From contig NC_080072.1 in the NCBI RefSeq assembly GCF_949987535.1, positions 55,620,356-55,684,355 on the forward strand: DNA of 64,000 bases. Reading direction: 5' to 3'. The notes under the pieces were generated by a model that was not told the origin of the DNA, did not search any database, and saw nothing but the letters and a program-made list of their open reading frames with translations. Made by a program: the position numbers and the translations under genes. Each line of letters opens with the position of its first letter. The stretch's first letter is position 1. This DNA is from Balaenoptera acutorostrata. Taxonomy: Eukaryota; Chordata; Mammalia; Artiodactyla; Balaenopteridae. Shown here one piece after another: positions 61,607 to 64,000 of this stretch.

Positions 61607-63890
61607 TGTTATTCTTAAACTCCACTCCTTCTCCTGCTTCCCCCTCTATCTTCAGCTCCAGCAAGAGTTTAACCACTATCAAAGAGGTTTGGCTTCATGG
61701 AGCCTGTCTGCCTGGCTTCTGATCCCACATCCACCATTAATTAACTAGCTGTGTGACCTTGGGCCAGTTACTTAACCTCTCTGTACCTTAGTTTCCTCAT
61801 TTGTAAAATGGTAGCGATAAGAATGTCACCTACTTCATAGGAGTGTTATCAAAGTTAAATGTCTAAAGCTCTGGGGATTTACTAGTAAGCTCCTGTAATT
61901 CCTGGCTTCTCTGTTTCCCCACACGCATCGTCCTACCCCTGCTGTTCCCTCTGCCTAGGATGCCTGCTTTGCATTCCATCCATGGCCATCGAAATCCTAT
62001 CTATCCTTTGAAGCCAGACTCAGAGTCACCTCCCTTATGTGGGGCTAACCACACCTCCTCTGGGCTCCCATGCTCCCTCTCCTAGGACACAGCCCAAAGT
62101 CCACTTTGTACGTTTTATATGTCTGTCTCCCCCAACAGGCTGGCAGCTCTTTTAAGGCAGACACTGAGTTGTACTCATTTTTTGTGGCAGCCTGGGCTAT
62201 GCAGTGGGGACAGCATGGATGTTGGGCTGAACTAGCCATCTATTTCAGACCCTACCCAGCCACGTGCCAGCTTGGGGGCCTGTAAAAGTCACACATTTCT
62301 CAGAGCCTCGGCGTTCCCACTGTGGCGTGGGAATTCTAGCAGTGTCCCCCAGAACACTCTAGGGGTGAGCCCAGTTCTTGGCCTCTGATGCTCCTTGGGT
62401 CCTTTAACAAAGCCCTTCCCTCTCTGGACCTCAGTTTCCTTATCTGTAAAAGGTTGGTGGTGAGTGAGGAGGGCTTGGGCTCCCTGATCAGAGGTTCTCA
62501 CCAGCTGCGACAGTGCCAGGTACCAGCAGTAGAAGGAAAGCGGCTGATTTCTCATAAAATTAGTCAGGAGCAGCTGAGAAGAACCGGCGCCCCCAGGCTG
62601 GGAAGCTGCTGAGCTCAGGCTTCTCCTTGCAAACAAGAAATGCAAGAAGCTGGGGTTCCCCTCTCAAGAGAATTAATGGATAACTAAGCCCCAGAAGGAG
62701 TAGGGCTGGTGACCTCGAGACTGTTTGCCGGTGGCCCAGCCACTATTGCCCATTTTCCAGCTAATCCATGAACCGTCCTCGCGGCCCCTCCCCAGCCCAT
62801 AGTCTGTCCCATGCCTGTCTTATCTGCATGGCTCCCCGCCCCCGACCTGGAACTCTAGACTGTGTCCTGTCCTGGACTTTTCCACCATTCAGGGAGCTCC
62901 TCCACCCAAAGTGCCCTCCTCTCACTGCCCCCACCCACCAAACTCCCAGAGACTCCTCAGGCCCGTCCTAGGAGCACTACCCACGAAAAATCTACCTAGG
63001 GTCCCAAGGATGTGCTCCCCACCAGGTGATCTCCTCTCCTCTGGGCTCCCACAACACCGCCCTGGGCTCTCCTGGGGCACTTGGAGTTATTTACAGCCTG
63101 GGCTTATCTCTTCCAGACCAGAGGGCAGCTCCTCCAGGAAGGGGCTGGCTTTTACTCCTTTCTCCCTGCCCTCCCTGCCCACAGCCCAGCACAGAGCAGG
63201 CAGTCCCTTCTGCTGGATGGAAAAGAGTCTCTCTCCCACTTACCCCTCCATTAATAATTTCTATCTAAAGGACTACCCTTCAGCATCCGACACTTTATGG
63301 GGTTCTTTCATGAGCCACTTCTCATCTTACCCTCCTTTGACAGAGGAGGACACTGAGGCTCCCAAGAGGCTGAGTGACACTTCCCCAAGGTCACCCAGGT
63401 GGAGGGGTCTGGACTGCTTGAGAACCTCCAGCTAGGGTCAGGAGACTGTCAAGGAACGTAATATTGAGCAGGCCTTGTGTGCAGGGCGCAGACCCTCTAG
63501 ATTGGGCCCTCTGACCACGCTCTTTTTCCATCTGTCCCTGTGGAGGTCTTGCGCAACCCTCGGCCGCACGGAACAGGGCAATTCTGTCGTCCTCCACGCC
63601 CTGTCTTGCTCCTCCCGCAGGTAAGGACAATATTTAACAGAGGAGGAAAAGGAGGCTTAAAAAGGGTGACTTGCCCACGACCCCCAGGCAACTTCTGCTC
63701 CCTGGTCTTGGGCACGCTGGCCCGATCCAGGGGGCCCCTTAAGGCTCTCCGCCTCCCCCAGCCGCGGATCCCGGGGCCCACGTGCGTGGACGCGGGTCCC
63801 TACTTACAGCCACTTGATGCCATAGCACACACTGGTCTGGAGCGCCAGGGCGAAGAGCAGCGCCTGGCAGACCTGCGGCCGCGCCCTCAT
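47347..63890 (-). CDS. WNT11: WNT11, secreted Wnt ligand (five coding exons, 354 aa)
   Basis: Joining 63890-63808, 56611-56376, 54771-54494, 51748-51456 and 47521-47347 on the minus strand gives 1065 nt, or 354 codons plus a stop; all introns are GT-AG with matching phases 2, 1, 0 and 2. Residues 1-24 form a hydrophobic signal peptide. The mature part has 24 cysteines in the Wnt pattern. It carries the CHGVSGSC motif with Ser215, the serine that Porcupine acylates in Wnt proteins, and the Cys-rich end [17 protein letters not shown]-glycosylation sequons are at Asn40, 90, 160 and 300. The sequence and length match mammalian WNT11 and no other Wnt I know. Family knowledge: a secreted glycoprotein that signals through Frizzled receptors, mainly in planar polarity and calcium branches, in gastrulation, kidney and heart development. 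No break or missing catalytic or lipid-site residue is seen. Position 304 is His where I recall Asn in human. Confidence 0.97.
48010..48190 (-). mobile_element. MIR in the WNT11 intron 4
   Basis: ATGCCCATTTTACAGATGGA, GGCTCAGCAAAGGGCAGAGG and CAGGGCTCAAGCTCAGGGG in reverse MIR order. Confidence 0.75.
48425..48545 (-). mobile_element. MIR or L3/CR1-type fragment in the WNT11 intron 4
   Basis: AGATGACCAAATCCAACCCT, GGGGAAAATGAGGCACAGAA and GGGACTTGCCCAGCATCACA; the first part is typical of L3, the rest is shared with MIR. Confidence 0.6.
48545..48850 (-). mobile_element. L2 fragment in the WNT11 intron 4
   Basis: TTCAGGAAGGCTTCCTGGAG, GGAGGCAGGGAGGCCAGGGA and GGCTGCTGCCAGCAGC in reverse L2 order. 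Confidence 0.6.
48905..49020 (+). mobile_element. MIR in the WNT11 intron 4
   Basis: CCAGAGCCAGACAGACCTGG, GTTCAAACCCCAGCTCTGCT and GGCAAGTCACTTAACATTTC; the best preserved 5' part of a MIR here. Confidence 0.88.
49930..50030 (-). mobile_element. MIR fragment in the WNT11 intron 4
   Basis: CTTGAGCCTCAGGTAGGTGA and AAAGTCCCACAGCTAGG. Confidence 0.55.
50059..50104. repeat. (CA)n microsatellite in WNT11 intron 4
   Basis: Starts with CGCGCG and continues as about 20 CA units. It is in the intron, 1.35 kb from exon 4. Confidence 0.97.
50490..50720. repeat. Probable DNA-transposon remnant in the WNT11 intron 4
   Basis: AGAACACTAGTTTTGTGGAA, TTCCACAGCCAAACACC and CTGGGAAACACTGG recall medium-reiterated DNA elements. 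The family is not assigned. A similar text is at 57300-57560. Confidence 0.45.
51110..51180 (-). mobile_element. L2 end fragment in the WNT11 intron 4
   Basis: TTATTCATTTGACAGACATT and TACTGAGGATCTATTTTATG are the reversed L2 3' end. Confidence 0.6.
51456..51748 (-). CDS. WNT11: WNT11 coding exon 4 (acylated serine)
   Basis: Starts after GTCCACAG and ends with two bases of codon 297 before the donor GTAAGG. It encodes residues 200-296, including [16 protein letters not shown]. Ser215 in this motif is the expected palmitoleoylation site that binds the Frizzled groove. The rest is the linker region up to GTQD. Confidence 0.97.
52000..52190 (-). mobile_element. MIR in the WNT11 intron 3
   Basis: GAAATGAAGGCTCAGAGAGG, CTCTTGCCCAAGGCTACACA and GGGATTTGAACCCAGGTCTG. 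Confidence 0.88.
52800..52890 (-). mobile_element. MIR fragment in the WNT11 intron 3
   Basis: GATGGGGAAACTGAGGCACA and GACTTGCCCAAAATCACACA. Confidence 0.7.
53560..53830 (+). mobile_element. MIR in the WNT11 intron 3
   Basis: CATAGACCTGGGCTCCATTG, GTGTCCTTGGCCAAGCC, CATCTGTAAGGAGGGGTAAC and CCACAGTGTCTGGCACACTG, with a region of poor match in the middle. Confidence 0.65.
54160..54275 (-). mobile_element. MIR fragment in the WNT11 intron 3
   Basis: CCCATTTTATAGATGGGAAC, AACTGAGGCCAGGGAGGAAG and GCCCAATGTCACACAGTGAG, about 220 bp from the end of exon 3. Confidence 0.7.
54494..54771 (-). CDS. WNT11: WNT11 coding exon 3
   Basis: Starts after CCCCACAG and ends at a codon boundary before GTAACC, with Gln199 as the last residue. 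It contains the conserved [18 protein letters not shown] and [11 protein letters not shown] segments, including the Asn160 sequon. The reading frame stays open into both introns, so only the splice sites define the exon. It is CpG-rich. Confidence 0.96.
55135..55590 (+). mobile_element. MLT1-type solo LTR (ERVL-MaLR) in WNT11 intron 2
   Basis: Matches the known MLT1 LTR pattern from its start (GTGTCCCCTGAAAAGATATG) through the GGTGTCCTTATAGGAAGA centre to the end (GCAGCCCTAGCAAACTAA). It is an old, non-coding endogenous retrovirus-like LTR, antisense to WNT11, with no internal region seen. Confidence 0.85.
55600..55780 (+). mobile_element. MIR in the WNT11 intron 2
   Basis: AAGCCTCAGTATCCTTAACT, GTGGAAATGATAATACCTAC, CTCACAGGCTTGCTCTGGAG and TTTGTAAAGTGCTGCACAAA. 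Confidence 0.75.
56045..56330. repeat. Degenerate (ATCC)n/(TTCA)n repeat in WNT11 intron 2
   Basis: Repeated CATTCATTCAT and CCATCCATCC units over about 280 bp, ending about 45 bases from exon 2, close to its donor site. Confidence 0.8.
56376..56611 (-). CDS. WNT11: WNT11 coding exon 2
   Basis: Begins after the acceptor TGTGTGCAG and ends before the donor GTAGGG. It completes codon 28 and runs to the first base of codon 107. It carries the sequons NQT (Asn40) and NCS (Asn90) and the conserved Wnt segment FADMRWNCS. The exon is CpG-rich, unlike the flanking intron sequence. Confidence 0.96.
56880..57140 (-). mobile_element. MIR-like fragment in the WNT11 intron 1
   Basis: CACAAAGCACTCACATCCAC, GTGTGCTAAGTGCTGG and TTAATTGACCATTTACTAG look like reversed MIR. 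AT-rich and diverged; perhaps two overlapping pieces. Confidence 0.5.
57215..57300 (+). mobile_element. MIR fragment in the WNT11 intron 1
   Basis: AACTTGCTATGTGACTTTAG and CACTGTCCCTCTCTGGGTCT. Confidence 0.7.
57300..57560. repeat. Probable DNA-transposon remnant in the WNT11 intron 1
   Basis: TTCCCAGAATGGGTTCC and CTTTGGGAAATGCTGG recall the element at 50490-50720. The family is not assigned. Confidence 0.4.
57985..58105 (+). mobile_element. MIR in the WNT11 intron 1
   Basis: CAGACTCCTGGCTCTGTCAC, CTTGTGACCTTGAGCAAGTC. Confidence 0.75.
58110..58300 (+). mobile_element. L2 fragment in the WNT11 intron 1
   Basis: TGGTGCCAGGAATGCCTTTC, CCCTTGCTCCTGTACC and the preceding CTGGCTTCTCTGACAGGCAC resemble L2. 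Confidence 0.55.
58460..58625 (+). mobile_element. MIR in the WNT11 intron 1
   Basis: TGTGAGCTGGGTAAGTTACC, CAACCTCTCTGGGCCTCATG and AAAATGATAAATTCTACTTC. Confidence 0.8.
58665..58825 (+). mobile_element. MIR in the WNT11 intron 1
   Basis: GAAGACCTAGGTTGTGGCTC, AATCCTGGGTGAACTGC and GGGGCTGAATGAGTTAATAT. Confidence 0.65.
59275..59410 (-). mobile_element. MIR fragment in the WNT11 intron 1
   Basis: CATTCTTACAATGCCCGAGG and TTGTACAGAGGAGGAAGCTG in reverse MIR order. Confidence 0.6.
60060..60250. promoter_or_regulatory. Candidate enhancer in WNT11 intron 1
   Basis: About 190 bp free of recognisable repeats, with at least four homeodomain cores in a GC-rich setting: TAATTA at 60098-60103, an inverted pair TAATC-AAG-GATTA at 60144-60156, TAATTG at 60223-60228, and GGTAATGACC nearby. 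Function is inferred only from motif density and position. Confidence 0.35.
60410..60500 (+). mobile_element. MIR fragment in the WNT11 intron 1
   Basis: GACCTGGGTTTCAGCTCCAG and TTGGGCAAGTCACTGCCCCT. Confidence 0.75.
60620..60735 (-). mobile_element. MIR fragment in the WNT11 intron 1
   Basis: GTAGAGATGAGGAAACTGAG, GCTCAGAGAGGCTAACGTGA and GGCAGAGCTCGGGCTGGGAC. Confidence 0.78.
61360..61560 (+). mobile_element. MIR in the WNT11 intron 1
   Basis: GCCTACTAGCTGTGACAGCC, GAGATTTAAATGAAACAAC and CACTTAGAACAGTGCCTGAC; followed directly by the CA repeat. Confidence 0.8.
61561..61603. repeat. (TA)n(CA)n microsatellite in WNT11 intron 1
   Basis: A short TA run followed by about 15 CA units, at the 3' end of a MIR, a common birthplace for such repeats. 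Confidence 0.97.
61700..61880 (+). mobile_element. MIR in the WNT11 intron 1
   Basis: AACTAGCTGTGTGACCTTGG, GCCAGTTACTTAACCTCTCT and GTTTCCTCATTTGTAAAATG; well preserved. Confidence 0.9.
61905..62215 (+). mobile_element. L2 in the WNT11 intron 1
   Basis: CTGTTCCCTCTGCCTAGGAT, GAAGCCAGACTCAGAGTCAC and GTCTGTCTCCCCCAACAGGC then CTGGCAGCTCTTTTAAGGCA follow L2 order. Confidence 0.8.
62800..63210 (+). mobile_element. L2-like fragment in the WNT11 intron 1
   Basis: Diverged text ending GAGGGCAGCTCCTCCAGGAA and CCCAGCACAGAGCAGGCAGT, as at L2 3' ends. Confidence 0.5.
63300..63420 (-). mobile_element. MIR fragment in the WNT11 intron 1
   Basis: GACAGAGGAGGACACTGAGG, GAGGCTGAGTGACACTTCCC and CAAGGTCACCCAGGTGG. 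Confidence 0.65.
63808..63890 (-). CDS. WNT11: WNT11 coding exon 1 (start and signal peptide)
   Basis: Encodes residues 1-27 and two bases of codon 28. The ATG at 63890 has A at -3, a fair Kozak context, and opens a Leu/Ala-rich signal peptide ending around CYG (residues 22-24). The donor GTAAGTA starts at 63807, giving a phase-2 intron. I chose this start because it is the first ATG ahead of the signal peptide and gives the family's standard length. Confidence 0.95.
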
Positions 63891-64000
63891 CCTCGCGCGG
63901 CTGGCGCGCCGGGGGGTCGCACCCTGGGGAAGCCGCGCCGAAGTCCCGCCGCGCGCCCGGCCGCCGTCGCTCCTCCTGCGTGCACGCCGCCTGCAGTCGG
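63891..64000 (-). promoter_or_regulatory. WNT11: WNT11 5' UTR and CpG island edge
   Basis: Directly upstream of the start codon, very GC-rich and packed with CpG, including an AscI-like GGCGCGCC core and several CCGCC/GCCGC repeats. This fits a CpG-island promoter of a developmental gene. No TATA box is visible and the transcription start cannot be placed. The island continues off the right edge. Confidence 0.75.

Overview
The window is mammalian nuclear DNA, most likely from a whale or dolphin. It has GT-AG introns, L1 and L2 LINEs, MIR and tRNA-derived SINEs, an ERVL-MaLR LTR and dinucleotide microsatellites. Four long SINEs of the CHR type (tRNA-Glu-derived, with internal A and B boxes; known from cetaceans, hippos and ruminants) and a young cetartiodactyl-type L1 point to Cetartiodactyla. 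I see no BovB, Bov-tA or pig PRE-1 elements, which argues against ruminants and pigs. The species call is inference.

The only protein-coding gene I can support is WNT11, on the minus strand. It runs from the start codon at 63890 to the stop at 47347, in five coding exons with consensus splice sites and matching phases. The joined reading frame is 354 codons, the usual mammalian WNT11 length. The 3' UTR ends near 46685 after a poly(A) signal at 46704-46709. A CpG-rich 5' UTR runs off the right edge, so the promoter itself is probably outside the window. WNT11 is a secreted, lipid-modified ligand of mainly non-canonical Wnt signalling.

Layout: 1-7030 is fairly AT-rich single-copy DNA with three CHR SINEs, two CA repeats and MIR pieces. 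7035-15495 is a nest: an old L1 split by a nearly 5.9 kb young L1 (9106-15019) flanked by a 10-bp target duplication. The young L1 keeps its layout but is dead (three stops in ORF1, frameshifts in ORF2, a damaged reverse-transcriptase active site). From about 15.5 kb the sequence turns GC-rich and gene-poor, with only ancient MIR, L2 and MER-type remnants, plus one CHR SINE at 22787-23176 inserted into a MIR. 46.7-64 kb is WNT11. Its introns hold MIR, L2, one MLT1-type LTR, two CA repeats and a homeodomain-site-rich block in intron 1 that is the best regulatory candidate here.

I found no new biological system. The points worth a second look are a lost N-glycosylation sequon in WNT11, the intron-1 block, an AT-rich ETS/RUNX/GATA block at 33.7-34.0 kb, an unexplained 66-bp direct repeat at 24.4 and 25.8 kb, two related hairpins near 39.0 and 39.3 kb, and the structure of the nested transposons.
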